From an uncultured candidate division WPS-2 bacterium (GTDB taxonomy: Bacteria > Vulcanimicrobiota > Vulcanimicrobiia > Vulcanimicrobiales > Vulcanimicrobiaceae): a DNA stretch of 64,000 nucleotides. Numbering within the stretch: position 1 is the stretch's first letter; the number at the start of each line of letters is the position of its first letter. This document shows, piece after piece, positions 1 to 8,621 of the stretch. The DNA lies in contig CALEYW010000046.1 of assembly GCA_937927945.1 (NCBI GenBank), forward strand, positions 62,001 to 126,000. The letters are read 5' to 3'. Made by a program: the position numbers and the translations under genes. Under the pieces are notes generated by a model, which was not told the DNA's origin, did no database searches, and saw only the letters and a program-made list of their open reading frames with translations.

Positions 1-560
1 AACGCTTGCGTTCGCGAGACGCGCCCGGTCCGCACCGCGTGCGAGAGATCCGGGACGGTCGCGAAGCCGCGCAACACTGTGCCGTCACGCTCGAGTACCG
101 CGACGATCGACGCCGCGCCGGCACCGGCGCGCGCCATCTCGCCGGCGTGCTGCGCCATCAGCGCGAGGCCGCCGGCGACGCTGCCGCTGTCGACGACGTG
201 AATCTCGGCCTCCGGAAACGAACGCGCCGCCGTGGTCGCCGCGTTGATCGTCCCCGAGAGGCTGGCCATGATCGTCACGCAGACGATCGGCCTCCCCGCC
301 TCCACGTGCGGGCGGAACGCGTCTTCGAACATCGCCGGCGTCGGCTGCGCCGTCGTCGGGAGCGCCTTGAGGCTCGCAAGCTTGCGGTAGAATTCCTCGC
401 GCGTGAGGTCGATGGTGTCGCGAAAGCGCGTGTCGCCGAAGTTGACGAACAGCGGAACGACGTCGATCCCTTCGGCGCGGGCTGCCGCCGGGTCGAGATC
501 CGAGGTCGAATCGGTGACGATCGCGACGACCTGCGCGGCACTCTTCGAAAGGGAGGTCAT
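1..560 (-). CDS. DegV/FakB-like fatty-acid-binding protein (C-terminus beyond window)
   Basis: The start is at 560 and the gene runs off the left edge, so about 186 codons are visible. The N-terminal region reads VVAIVTDSTSDLD followed by GIDVVPLFVNFGD, which is the DegV signature. Further in, VTIMASLSGTINAA matches the lipid-headgroup loop (ISxxLSGT) of the family. In Firmicutes, DegV proteins called FakB carry a fatty acid to the kinase FakA, and the acyl-phosphate formed is used by PlsX. Here a fakA-like gene and plsX lie directly upstream on the same strand, and the start codon overlaps the plsX stop (ATGA). A FakB role is therefore likely. DegV membership is seen directly; the role is inferred from context. 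Confidence 0.85.
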   Translation of the reverse strand, partial: MTSLSKSAAQVVAIVTDSTSDLDPAAARAEGIDVVPLFVNFGDTRFRDTIDLTREEFYRKLASLKALPTTAQPTPAMFEDAFRPHVEAGRPIVCVTIMASLSGTINAATTAARSFPEAEIHVVDSGSVAGGLALMAQHAGEMARAGAGAASIVAVLERDGTVLRGFATVPDLSHAVRTGRVSRTQA

Positions 561-1531
561 GCGGCCAGAACCGCTTCGATCGATCCGATGAGGTTGGCGC
601 CGGTCACGGCCGCCGCTTGCCGGATCGCGTTGCGCATGGCGACCCGGTCGGAGCGGCCGTGCGCGACGATGCAGTTGCCGCGCACGCCGAGCAGCGGCGC
701 ACCGCCGTAGGTGGAGTAGTTGACCCGCGCGCGCATCGCGTCGAAGACGCGGCCGCTGAGCGCACCGCCGATCTTCCCGAGCATGCCGGCCGATGCATAC
801 GACGCGGCGAGCGTATCGCGAAAGTACGTGCCGCTGCCCTCCGCGGTTTTCAAGATCACGTTGCCGACGAACCCATCGGCGACGACCACGTCGGCGTGGT
901 TCGTGAAGATGTCCTTCCCCTCGATGTTTCCGATGAAGCGGATCGGCGCACGTTCGAGCAGCGCGGCGGCCTCGATCGTCTGCGCGTTTCCTTTGGTACG
1001 CTCTTCACCGACCGACACGATTCCGACCCGCGGTTCCGCGATGCCGAGGCCGGCGCGCGCGTAGGCGCTGCCCATCAGCCCGAACTGCAGCAGCCATTCC
1101 GGTTTGCAATCGACGTTCGCACCGGCGTCGCACAAGACGACCGGCCCCGAACGGCCCGGCAGCACCGCACCGATCGCGGGCCGCGCGATCCCGGAGATCG
1201 TGCGCAAGCGGATCAGGGCGATCGCCAGAAACGCGCCGCTGTTGCCGGCCGACACGACGGCGTCCGCGCGGCCGTCGCGCACGAGATCGACCGCGTCACC
1301 GAGCGACGTTCCGGCCGCCTTGCGCACCGCCGCCGACGCGGCGGCGTCCATCGCGACCTCGCCGGCCGAGTGCACGATCTCGATGCCGCGCTCGCCGCCG
1401 AGCAGCGGCTCGATGCGCGCGCGGTCGCCGACCAGCACGATCCGGCCGAGCTTGTCGCGGTGCGCCAGCAGCGCACCGGCCACGATCTCGCCCGGCGCGT
1501 CATCGCCGCCCATCGCGTCGACCGCGATCAC
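557..1531 (-). CDS. plsX: Phosphate acyltransferase PlsX
   Basis: PlsX makes acyl-phosphate from acyl-ACP at the start of phospholipid synthesis. The N-terminus IAVDAMGGDDAPGEIV is the family hallmark. Later NIEGKDIF, DVVVADGFVGNVILK and the C-terminal GGAPLLGVRG are also typical, and the length of about 324 residues fits. The GTG at 1531 puts the signature at residue 1, as in most PlsX proteins. A TTG at 1558 overlapping the fakA stop is the alternative start. Neither has a strong ribosome binding site, so the start is uncertain by about 9 codons. The gene sits between fakA and degV in an apparent operon, and the stop overlaps the degV start by 4 bases. Confidence 0.95.
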   Translation of the reverse strand: MIAVDAMGGDDAPGEIVAGALLAHRDKLGRIVLVGDRARIEPLLGGERGIEIVHSAGEVAMDAAASAAVRKAAGTSLGDAVDLVRDGRADAVVSAGNSGAFLAIALIRLRTISGIARPAIGAVLPGRSGPVVLCDAGANVDCKPEWLLQFGLMGSAYARAGLGIAEPRVGIVSVGEERTKGNAQTIEAAALLERAPIRFIGNIEGKDIFTNHADVVVADGFVGNVILKTAEGSGTYFRDTLAASYASAGMLGKIGGALSGRVFDAMRARVNYSTYGGAPLLGVRGNCIVAHGRSDRVAMRNAIRQAAAVTGANLIGSIEAVLAA

Positions 1532-1547
1532 CGGGAGCCGCGCGTCG

Positions 1548-3140
1548 CTAGCGTTCAACGCTGATCCAATACTCGATGCCGGGCTGACCGCCGTAGTAAT
1601 ACTGGACTTCCACGCCGGCGAACCGTTCGTCCAAGAGCGCCGCGTGCTTTTGCGCGTCGCGTTCCTTCTGAGAGCCGCCGTAATACAAGGTGACCAGACC
1701 TCCGTCCGCAGCGCCGAGCTCGGCCGCCGCGGTGGCGATGACGTCGGCCATCGTGGCACCCGTCACGAGTGCTTTCCCGAACGCGGCCGTCGGCGCACCC
1801 TTCGTCACGGCGACCCCGCCGACGCTCGTGTCCTTGCCGGCAAAGAACACCGAGGCGCTGCGGACCGCGTCCAGCGCGGCGGTCAGCTCGCCGGCTTCGA
1901 GCGGCGCTTCGATTCCGCCGAGCCGCAAGAGCATCGCCAGCCCCGCGACCGGGTCGCGCGTCGGCGCGACGATCACCGTCTTGCCGCTGAGCGCGGGGAC
2001 CTCACGGGCCGCCAGCGCGACGTTGGGGTCGTTCGGCAGCAGGTACACGGTCTGCGCGAGCGACGCGTTGACGCCGATCAGCAGATCTTCGACGGAGGGG
2101 TTCGCCCCGGCGGGAACCGGGATCGTCACGTCGGCGCCGAGCTCCCGCACGATCCGGTCGAAGCCCGGTCCGGGGACGACGGCCGCTATCCCGATCGCCT
2201 TCGCCGGAGCATCGACGACCAAGAGGTTGTGCTGGCGCGCCATGTCCTCGACTTTCCAGCGGGTGACGGTTCCGTGGCGAGCGGCGAGCGCCCTCACCGC
2301 CTCGGGCTCGCCCGTATGCACGTGAACCTTGATCGTCGTCGCCGCACCGATCACCAGCAGCGAGTCGCCGTACTTCTCGAGGCTGCCGCGAAACGGAGCC
2401 ACCTCGATCGTCGCGTCCTCGAGCACGAACTCGGTGCAGAAGCGGTGCTCTCCGACCACTTGCTGGCGGGTGAAGACCGCCGAGCGCACCGGCCGCTGCG
2501 GGAACGCGGTCGTGCGCTTCGAGGTCTCGGGGATGAAGCGCAGCGCGCCTTCCAGGAAGTAGCAGAACCCGGCGCCGCCAGCGTCGACGACGCCGGCTTC
2601 CTTGAGCGCGGGCAACTGCTCGGGCGTCCGCTCCAGGGCGGCGTTGGCCGCCCGCAGCACGGCGTCGGCCAACCGGTAGAAGTCGGTCTCGCGAACCGCG
2701 AGGCGATATGCCTCGTCCGCGGCGGCGCCGGCGACCGAGAGGATCGTCCCCTCAACGGGCTTGGTCAGCGCCGCGCGCGCCGCCGCCACGGCTTCACGCA
2801 TGGCGAGCGAGAGCTGGAACGTGTCGATGGTGTCGCGATGACGGACGCTGTGCGCGAAGCCGCGCAGCATCTGCGAGAGAATGACGCCGCTGTTCCCACG
2901 CGCACCGAGCAGCGAGCCATGGGCTGCGGCGGCGGCGACGACGGACAGCGTCCCCGCGCGGACCGGGCGCGCGTCGTGCAGGGCGGCTCTGGCCGTGAGG
3001 TACATGTTCGAACCCGTGTCGCCGTCGGGGACGGGAAAGACGTTCAGGTCGTTCAGGACGCCCCGATACTTCCGCAAAAAGTACGTCCCGGCGGCGACGA
3101 ATTTCTCGAACGCCCGGCCATCGAGCTGGGTGACTGCCAT
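1548..3140 (-). CDS. fakA: FakA-like fatty acid kinase (DAK2 domain plus C-terminal FakA domain)
   Basis: About 530 residues, close to the 550 of Firmicute FakA/YloV. The N-terminal DAK2 (DhaL) kinase domain shows FPVPDGDTGSN at about residues 35-45, whose aspartates bind ATP-magnesium, and then GARGNSGVILSQ. The C-terminal part (VHVHTGEP, later TLYYGG near the end) matches the YloV-type C-terminal domain. Family knowledge: FakA phosphorylates fatty acids presented by DegV-family FakB. The start is the ATG before AVTQLDG; an open reading frame continues upstream only as the antisense of rpmB. In Firmicutes an Asp23 gene often precedes fakA, but none is present here. It is divergent from rpmB and followed by plsX and degV. 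Confidence 0.9.
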   Translation of the reverse strand: MAVTQLDGRAFEKFVAAGTYFLRKYRGVLNDLNVFPVPDGDTGSNMYLTARAALHDARPVRAGTLSVVAAAAAHGSLLGARGNSGVILSQMLRGFAHSVRHRDTIDTFQLSLAMREAVAAARAALTKPVEGTILSVAGAAADEAYRLAVRETDFYRLADAVLRAANAALERTPEQLPALKEAGVVDAGGAGFCYFLEGALRFIPETSKRTTAFPQRPVRSAVFTRQQVVGEHRFCTEFVLEDATIEVAPFRGSLEKYGDSLLVIGAATTIKVHVHTGEPEAVRALAARHGTVTRWKVEDMARQHNLLVVDAPAKAIGIAAVVPGPGFDRIVRELGADVTIPVPAGANPSVEDLLIGVNASLAQTVYLLPNDPNVALAAREVPALSGKTVIVAPTRDPVAGLAMLLRLGGIEAPLEAGELTAALDAVRSASVFFAGKDTSVGGVAVTKGAPTAAFGKALVTGATMADVIATAAAELGAADGGLVTLYYGGSQKERDAQKHAALLDERFAGVEVQYYYGGQPGIEYWISVER

Positions 3141-3339
3141 GGAGCGCCACTCGCGTTCCGGCACGAGCAGCGCGCGCCCTGCGCGTGCGAGAGGAGGCGG
3201 CAAGCCGAGCGGGGAGACTGCCCGGACGATGCGGCCGCGCGGCCGAAAACGGTCGAGCTGGACCTTCTGGGCCTCGGGTACGACAGCGGTCGCGATGCAG
3301 GGGAGCGCGACTAGCTCGGAGTCCGGATCGACCTTGGCC

Positions 3340-3368
3340 TTGTCGGGGAGGGTGGTTTTTGATACACT
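3340..3368 (+). promoter_or_regulatory. Sigma70-like promoter of rpmB
   Basis: TTGTCG (3340-3345) and TACACT (3363-3368) are separated by 17 bp. The rpmB ATG begins 9 bases after the -10 element, so the transcript would have a leader of only about 3 bases or none. No Shine-Dalgarno sequence lies in the pyrimidine-rich gap. Inferred from consensus only. Confidence 0.55.
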
Positions 3369-3377
3369 CGCTCTGTT

Positions 3378-3581
3378 ATGGCCAAGCGATGCGACGTGTG
3401 CGGCAAGGGTCCCATGTCGGGAAACAATGTCAGTCACGCGATGAACAAGACCAAGCGCCGGTGGTTGCCCAACCTCCAGGCCGTCCGCATCGACGAGCGC
3501 GGAACCCACAAGACCGCCCGAGTCTGCACCAACTGCCTGCGCAGCAAGCGCGTAAAGCGCATCGGCGTAGCCGGCGTCTAG
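3378..3581 (+). CDS. rpmB: 50S ribosomal protein bL28
   Basis: A 67-residue protein with all the marks of bL28: start MAKRCDVCGKGP, then SGNNVSHAMNKTKRRWLPN and RVCTNCLRS. Two CxxC pairs (C5/C8 and C50/C53) make this the zinc-binding form of the protein. It stands alone between divergent fakA and a convergent secreted-protein gene. The ATG lies almost on the predicted transcription start and lacks a Shine-Dalgarno sequence, so translation may be leaderless. Confidence 0.97.
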   Translation: MAKRCDVCGKGPMSGNNVSHAMNKTKRRWLPNLQAVRIDERGTHKTARVCTNCLRSKRVKRIGVAGV

Positions 3582-3587
3582 AAGTCT

Positions 3588-3700
3588 AAAGGCGCTCCGC
3601 CCCTGGCTGCGCGCCCCCCCACGCCAATGACGTGGCCCCCCCCGGGTCCGACCTCGCAACAACATCCTGCCTAGGCGAGATGCTGCTGCGCTCGGTCCAT
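3588..3700. repeat. Dispersed intergenic element, copy 1
   Basis: One of three copies in the window, all in the same orientation. It begins AAAGGCGCTCCGCCC, continues with a C-rich run, then a hairpin (CACG/CGTG), then GGGTCCGACCTCGCAACAAC and ends GCTGCGCTCGGTCCAT. The hairpin arms differ from those of copies 2 and 3 but still pair. This copy starts 6 bases after the rpmB stop and fills the gap to a convergent gene. No protein is encoded. It could be a REP/MITE-like element or a 3' RNA structure. Confidence 0.7.
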
Positions 3701-3722
3701 CACCGGAATCTTGCCAGCGCGC

Positions 3723-4091
3723 TTAGCGCGCGACGATCGAGTCAGCGTTTAGACTATGGTCGCCCTGCGCGTATCCGCTTACGTCGACCGTCATCCCCGG
3801 GGTGAGCGTCGTGCCGCGCGGATTGATGATCGTCCCTTGGTGCAGGTGGATCTGGCGGTAGACGTTCGGTGCCGTTTCGACCTGGAGTTCGAAGCGGCGG
3901 AAGTACGTCACCCTGCCGTGCGCGGTGTTACCGTTGGTCGTCTGCAGCAGCCCGCCCACCGATTGGAGGATACTCTGCACGATCGGGTTGTTCTGCACGT
4001 CCGGCGGGACGGAGGGGATGCCCTGGGCGAGCGCGGCGCCGGTGCCGCCGATCCACAGGGCTGCCGCAAGAGGGAGTACACGCACCTTCAT
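3723..4091 (-). CDS. Small secreted protein of unknown function
   Basis: A 122-residue protein with an N-terminal signal peptide (MKVRVLPLAAALWIGGTGAA, cleavage likely after ALA-Q). The mature part is short and beta-rich, with RVTYFRRFELQV, VYRQIHLHQGTIINP and TPGMTVDVSGYAQ. This pattern suggests an OB-fold-like barrel as in DUF5666-type periplasmic proteins, but I do not recognise the family with certainty. It has one gene on each side with gaps of 50 bases or more and looks monocistronic. No catalytic motif is seen. Confidence 0.7.
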   Translation of the reverse strand: MKVRVLPLAAALWIGGTGAALAQGIPSVPPDVQNNPIVQSILQSVGGLLQTTNGNTAHGRVTYFRRFELQVETAPNVYRQIHLHQGTIINPRGTTLTPGMTVDVSGYAQGDHSLNADSIVAR

Positions 4092-4142
4092 ACCGGTTCC
4101 AACGGGCGACCGCGCAGGAACGTTGCGTTCCCTTCGTACGGT

Positions 4143-5099
4143 CTAGTACACGATCTTGTTCTTCGGCGGCGAGAACTTCAGGCGCGCCCCTTCGCCTTCG
4201 AGGGTCGGGATCGGGGTCGAGCCGACGCCGAAGCGGTCCGCGTACCGAGCGCACGCATCGTCGCCCAGGTACGGTAGGGGCTTGAAGAGATCCAGCGCAG
4301 CGACCGGGTCGACCGTCGCGCCGCCGTAACCCGTCGTCCGCTCGACGCTGAGCGACGCCAGCGCGGTCCCGAGGATCGTCGCGGCCCAGGGACTCGCGCC
4401 GACCGCGAGCATCGTGGCGATCGCGCCCGCAAAGACGTCGCCGGCGCCGTAGCCCGGGAAGGCTGGATGAAACGGGGCGGTGATCCGTTCGTAGACGTAG
4501 CCGTTCGAGAAGATCGTCGTCAGCTGGCGCTTGTCGGGGTCGCGGGTGAACGACGAGATGATCGCCGTCTGGGGGCCGCGCGCCGCGAAGCCGTCGAGAA
4601 ACGTCCGCTCGTTCGCCCGGCGCATCCGGGTCAGATCGAGCAGCACCTCGGCCTCGAACCGGTTCGGCGTGACGATCTGGGCGCGCGGGAGCAGCAGGTC
4701 GCGGATCCGGCGCGCAGTCTCGACCGGGACGAAGAGCCCCTTCTCGTAACTTCCAAGCACCGGATCGAGGACGACCAAGCCGACGAAACGTTCCAGCGCC
4801 TCGGCCACGATGTCGACCTGATCCGGATGCGCCAGGTACCCGATGATCACCACGGTCGGCTCGCGGGCGATCAGAAAATCGACCCCGCGGCGGAACTCAC
4901 GCTCGTCGACGGCGAGGTTCATGCGCCCTTCGACGCCGCCCCGCGCGCTCGCATACGCGGTCGGGACCGTCACGGTCCGCACGTTCATGCGGTGCGCGAT
5001 CGCGCTGACCGCCTCGTTGCCGAGAAAGCCGTAACCGACGCTGTTCTGAATGGAGCCGAGCAGCGGATACGCCTTGATCGCCGCGTCGTCGTTGCTCAT
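4143..5099 (-). CDS. pdxK: Pyridoxal/pyridoxamine kinase-like (PfkB/ribokinase superfamily)
   Basis: A 318-residue kinase of the PdxK/PdxY type. SIQNSVGYGFLGNEAVS near the N-terminus is the characteristic substrate loop, VVLDPVLG lies mid-protein, and GYGAGDVFAGAIA near residue 225 is the ribokinase anion-hole/catalytic base motif (GAGD). The expected reaction is ATP-dependent phosphorylation of pyridoxal or pyridoxamine to feed PLP. The start ATG overlaps the thiL stop (ATGA), so the gene is the last of a long minus-strand operon. The exact vitamer preference cannot be read from sequence; a related hydroxymethylpyrimidine kinase role is less likely given the N-terminal loop. Confidence 0.82.
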   Translation of the reverse strand: MSNDDAAIKAYPLLGSIQNSVGYGFLGNEAVSAIAHRMNVRTVTVPTAYASARGGVEGRMNLAVDEREFRRGVDFLIAREPTVVIIGYLAHPDQVDIVAEALERFVGLVVLDPVLGSYEKGLFVPVETARRIRDLLLPRAQIVTPNRFEAEVLLDLTRMRRANERTFLDGFAARGPQTAIISSFTRDPDKRQLTTIFSNGYVYERITAPFHPAFPGYGAGDVFAGAIATMLAVGASPWAATILGTALASLSVERTTGYGGATVDPVAALDLFKPLPYLGDDACARYADRFGVGSTPIPTLEGEGARLKFSPPKNKIVY

Positions 5100-6070
5100 C
5101 TCAGGTGGTCCCAACCGGAAGAAGCGATGGCCGCCCCGTTGGCGAGCCGAACGCCTGCTCCCTCGGTGATCCGGCCGACGCGCAGCAAATCGCGGCCGAA
5201 GTGCGCGCGGAAGCGGTTCGCGACGTGCGCGAACGCGCGGTGCTCGATCGTCACCAGCAGCTCGAAATCTTCGCCGCCGTCGAGCGCCCAGCGCTCCGCG
5301 TCGGCACCGATCCGCTCGGCCAGCGCACGCGCGCCCGCGTTCACCGGGATCTCCTCGACGACCGCGCCGGCACCAGAAGCGACGCACAACCGGGAGAGAT
5401 CGGTCGAGAGACCGTCCGAGGAGTCCATCATCGCACGGACGTGGCGCGAGGCGGCCAGCCACCGACCCTCGCGCAGACGCGGCTCCGGGGTCCGATAGGC
5501 GGCGAGGACGCCGGCGTTCGCCGGATCCGCCGCAAGCTCCGGCCCTTCCAGCGCGGCAGCCAAGCCGGCGCGGCTGGCGCCGAGCGGACCGGTCACCGCG
5601 ACGACGTCGCCCGGGCACGCACCGGAGCGCAGTTTCAGGTTGCTCGGGCGGACTTCGCCGATCGCCGTGATCGCCAGGACGATCGCGGGCGAGCGGGTCA
5701 GATCGCCGCCCGCGATCGCGCAGCGCGTGCGTTTCGCGAGCGCGGCGATCCCGTCGTAACAGGCGAGGATCCACTCGGGATCGGTTCCCGCCGGAAATCC
5801 GAACGCGATCGTTGCGAGCACCGGACGCGCACCCATCGCCGCCAGGTCCGAGAGGTTCGCCGCCAGCGCGCGGTGCCCGACGTCTTGCGCCCGCATCGCC
5901 TCGCGCGTGAAGTGCACGCCTTCGACCAGCGCGTCGGTCGTGACGACGCTGCGGTTGCTCCGCGACGGCTGCCACACCGCCGCATCGTCGCCGATCCCAA
6001 CCAGCACGCGCTGATCCGGAACGTCACGCAAACGTTCGCGAATCGCGCCTACGAACTCGTCTTCGGTCAA
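5096..6070 (-). CDS. thiL: Thiamine-monophosphate kinase
   Basis: A 324-residue member of the PurM/ThiL family. The N-terminal VGIGDDAAVW and VTTDALVEGVHF motifs bind Mg-ATP. NLSDLAAMGARP follows and MDSSDGLSTDL lies further on, all standard ThiL landmarks. It makes thiamine pyrophosphate from thiamine monophosphate. TPP is the cofactor of the transketolase encoded later in the window. Start and stop each overlap the neighbouring genes (rpe upstream, pdxK-like downstream) by 4 bases, implying translational coupling. Confidence 0.95.
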   Translation of the reverse strand: MTEDEFVGAIRERLRDVPDQRVLVGIGDDAAVWQPSRSNRSVVTTDALVEGVHFTREAMRAQDVGHRALAANLSDLAAMGARPVLATIAFGFPAGTDPEWILACYDGIAALAKRTRCAIAGGDLTRSPAIVLAITAIGEVRPSNLKLRSGACPGDVVAVTGPLGASRAGLAAALEGPELAADPANAGVLAAYRTPEPRLREGRWLAASRHVRAMMDSSDGLSTDLSRLCVASGAGAVVEEIPVNAGARALAERIGADAERWALDGGEDFELLVTIEHRAFAHVANRFRAHFGRDLLRVGRITEGAGVRLANGAAIASSGWDHLR

Positions 6071-6756
6071 CGCGCGCGCACGTGCGCCGCGTCGAGGCGG
6101 CGGCGCATTTCGTGCAGTGCGGCGGGCGGGTCCGCGGCGGCGAAGACGGAGTTGCCGGCGACGAGGACGTCCGCCCCGGCGAGCGCCGCGCGCTCGAGAT
6201 TTTGCAGGCCGATACCGCCGTCGACTTCGATCTCGCAGGCGGGATTGCGTTCGTCGAGCAGGGCGCGCACCTCGCTCACCTTCGTAAGCGCGCGTTCGAT
6301 GAAGGACTGGCCGCCGAAGCCGGGATTGACGCTCATCACCAGGACTCGATCGATCTCTTCGATCAGGTCGGCGAGCATCGTGACGGGCGTACCGGGGTTG
6401 ATCGCGATCCCCGCTTTCGCGCCGATCGCGCGCAGGTGCCGCAGCAGGCGATGCTGGTGCGGCGTTGCTTCGTAATGGAACGTGATCACGTCGGCGCCGG
6501 CCTCACGAAACGCGTCGACGTACTTCTCCGGCTCGACGATCATCAGGTGACAATCGAACGGCAGCGCGCTGAGACGCCGCAAGTCCTTGACGATCTTCAT
6601 CCCCCAAGTGAGGTTGGGGACGAAGCGGCCGTCCATCGAGTCGAGGTGCAGCTCGTCGGCGCCGGCGGCTTCGACCATGCGGATCTGCTCCGCGATGTCG
6701 GCGAAATCGGCGGAGAGCAGCGACGGCGCGATCTTGGCGCGACGCGGGGTCGTCAC
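6067..6756 (-). CDS. rpe: Ribulose-phosphate 3-epimerase
   Basis: A 229-residue TIM-barrel protein. KIAPSLLSADF at the N-terminus, DGRFVPNLTWG (with the HLDSMD metal site just before), VMSVNPGFGGQ and EVDGGIG are the four family signatures. It interconverts ribulose-5-phosphate and xylulose-5-phosphate in the pentose phosphate pathway, whose other enzymes are clustered at 29-38 kb. It lies between the PASTA protein and thiL with 4-base overlaps on both sides. Confidence 0.97.
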   Translation of the reverse strand: MTTPRRAKIAPSLLSADFADIAEQIRMVEAAGADELHLDSMDGRFVPNLTWGMKIVKDLRRLSALPFDCHLMIVEPEKYVDAFREAGADVITFHYEATPHQHRLLRHLRAIGAKAGIAINPGTPVTMLADLIEEIDRVLVMSVNPGFGGQSFIERALTKVSEVRALLDERNPACEIEVDGGIGLQNLERAALAGADVLVAGNSVFAAADPPAALHEMRRRLDAAHVRAR

Positions 6757-7820
6757 CGCTTCTTCTTTTCGTCCGGCGGGCTCGTCGGCGGCGGCGGCAA
6801 TTTGGGCTCCTTGCCGATCGTCGTCTGGTTGAGCAGCTCGTTGTTGATGTAGGTGTCGAGTTCGGCCGTGCCGACGACGGTGAGGTTGAAGTCGAGCTTT
6901 TGACCGCCTTGCGCGAACCCGTCATACACGTTCCAGGTTCCGGTGTCGTCGCGCACTTCCATACGCACGTGCGCGGCGTCGTCACGGGCGGGGACGGTTG
7001 CCGTCGCGTGCACTTGCCGGATGATATAACCGTATTCTCCCGGGCCGGCGCTGACTTGCAGCGACACTTCTTCGAACGGGTCGATCTGCGCGCCGGCGCC
7101 CGGGTTCTGCCGCACGATCGTACCGCGCGGCTTACCGCTCGGGCCGAACGGCGTCCACACGACTTGGCCGATTTTGATGCGATCGCGCTGCGCCTCCGAA
7201 CGGGCTTCGTCGATCGACATCCCGCCGAAATTCGGCACCTTCACGCCGCTGGGCGGCCCTTTGCTCAACGTCAGCGACACCTTCGAACCTTGGCGCACGC
7301 TCGAGAGCGGCGGCGGATCCTGCGCGACGATGTGGTTCGCGGGAATGTCGTCGTTCGCGACCGTGGTCGTCCGCTCGAGCAGCAGCTTGAGCCGATTGAG
7401 ATCGAGCCCCGCGTTGCGCAGCGATTCGAACCGCAAATCCGGCATCGGGAAGATCGTCACGCCGGTGCTGACGACGAGCGAGATCTGACGCCCTTCGCGC
7501 ACGCGCGATCCGGGCGGCGGCGCCTGGCTCATCACGACGTCCTTGGGAAAGCGGTCGCTGGGCCGGCTTGCGATGACGACGCAGCGCAGCTGCAGCGGCG
7601 CGCATTCGGCGATCGCGTCGGCTTGCGTCTGGCCCGTCATCGCCGGCGTCTGGATGCTGGCGGCACTCGGCCCGAAGAAGTCCTTGATCGAGCGGCCGAA
7701 CCACACCAGTACGCCGACGCTCAGCGCGAGCGCGACCGCGAAGAGCCAATCCTGACGCAGGAACCACTCGAGCGGGCTGCGACGCGCGGGGCCTGCCGCC
7801 TCGGCGCCGTCCAGTTGCAT
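6753..7820 (-). CDS. Single-pass membrane protein with PASTA domains
   Basis: A 355-residue protein with a short cytoplasmic segment, one transmembrane helix (WLFAVALALSVGVLVWFG, about residues 29-46) and about three PASTA-type repeats recognisable by SQAPPPGSRVREG, AQDPPPLSSVRQGS and RQNPGAGAQIDPFEE. It then has a beta-rich domain and a proline-rich tail ending in lysines. PASTA repeats are normally attached to Ser/Thr kinases or penicillin-binding proteins and bind muropeptides. Here there is no kinase or transpeptidase domain. It may be a stand-alone cell-wall sensor or scaffold. The start shares one base with the yebC stop. Confidence 0.85.
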   Translation of the reverse strand: MQLDGAEAAGPARRSPLEWFLRQDWLFAVALALSVGVLVWFGRSIKDFFGPSAASIQTPAMTGQTQADAIAECAPLQLRCVVIASRPSDRFPKDVVMSQAPPPGSRVREGRQISLVVSTGVTIFPMPDLRFESLRNAGLDLNRLKLLLERTTTVANDDIPANHIVAQDPPPLSSVRQGSKVSLTLSKGPPSGVKVPNFGGMSIDEARSEAQRDRIKIGQVVWTPFGPSGKPRGTIVRQNPGAGAQIDPFEEVSLQVSAGPGEYGYIIRQVHATATVPARDDAAHVRMEVRDDTGTWNVYDGFAQGGQKLDFNLTVVGTAELDTYINNELLNQTTIGKEPKLPPPPTSPPDEKKKR

Positions 7821-8560
7821 CAGGCGAGCGCCTCGAGCTGCGCTTCGTCGAAGTCGACGTTGCTGTACACCCGCTGCACGTCCTCGTGCTCCTCAAGCGC
7901 GTCGAGGAAGGTGAGGATCTTTTCGGCATCCGCGTCGGCGGGCCGGGTCGTCTGCGTCGCTTCCATCGCGAGCTCGGCCGAGTTCACGTGCAGTCCGGCC
8001 GCTTCGAGCGCGTCCTTCACCGCCATCACCAGCTGCGGTTCGGTGACCACTTCGGACGGCTCGCCGAAGCGCACGTCGATGACGCCGTCGACCAGCGCCT
8101 TCTCGGTCAGCGCGTCCTCGTTCAACCGGCCGGGATCGACGGCGATCAATCCGCGCGGCGCGAACATCCAGCCGACGCTCCCCGTCTCGCCGAGACTCCC
8201 CTCGTTGCGGCTGAACAGAAAGCGCAGCTCCGACGCGGTGCGGTTGCGGTTGTCGGTCGCGGCATCGACGATGACCGCCACCCCCGCCGGACCGTAACCC
8301 TCGTAGCGGATCTCCTCGATTTCCTTCTCTCCCGCGCCGCTCGCGCGCGCGATGGCGCGCTTGATGTTGTCGGCCGGCACGTTGTTGGCACGCGCCTTGT
8401 CGACCGCCATCTTCAGCCGGTAATTGGCCGCCGGATCGGGCGAGCCGTTCTTGGCCGCGAGGATGATCTCTTTGCTGAGTTTCGTGAAGAGCGCACCGCG
8501 CTGCGCGTCGGCCTTACCTTTGCGCAGCTTGATGTTGTGCCACTTGGAATGACCTGACAT
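7820..8560 (-). CDS. yebC: YebC/PmpR-family protein
   Basis: A 246-residue protein starting MSGHSKWHNIKLRKGKAD, the invariant YebC N-terminus. Other landmarks are TKLSKEIILAAKNG, NNVPADNIKRAI, YEGYGPAGVAV and the Glu/Asp-rich C-terminus with VYSNVDF. Family members act as transcriptional regulators or, as shown more recently, relieve ribosome stalling at proline stretches. In many genomes it lies beside ruvC; here the neighbours are a prenyl synthase-like gene and a PASTA protein. The upstream gap of about 60 bases could hold an internal promoter. Confidence 0.95.
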   Translation of the reverse strand: MSGHSKWHNIKLRKGKADAQRGALFTKLSKEIILAAKNGSPDPAANYRLKMAVDKARANNVPADNIKRAIARASGAGEKEIEEIRYEGYGPAGVAVIVDAATDNRNRTASELRFLFSRNEGSLGETGSVGWMFAPRGLIAVDPGRLNEDALTEKALVDGVIDVRFGEPSEVVTEPQLVMAVKDALEAAGLHVNSAELAMEATQTTRPADADAEKILTFLDALEEHEDVQRVYSNVDFDEAQLEALA

Positions 8561-8621
8561 GCAGCCTACCAGGGGAGCGGTGAGGGATCTAGAGGTTTCG
8601 CTTCGCGACCCGCCGCGCCGG

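Noticed and set aside
3141..3377. An N-terminal extension of FakA toward rpmB, or an Asp23 gene
   Set aside because: The upstream sequence has no Asp23-like motif and soon becomes the antisense of rpmB; the family N-terminus begins at the chosen ATG.
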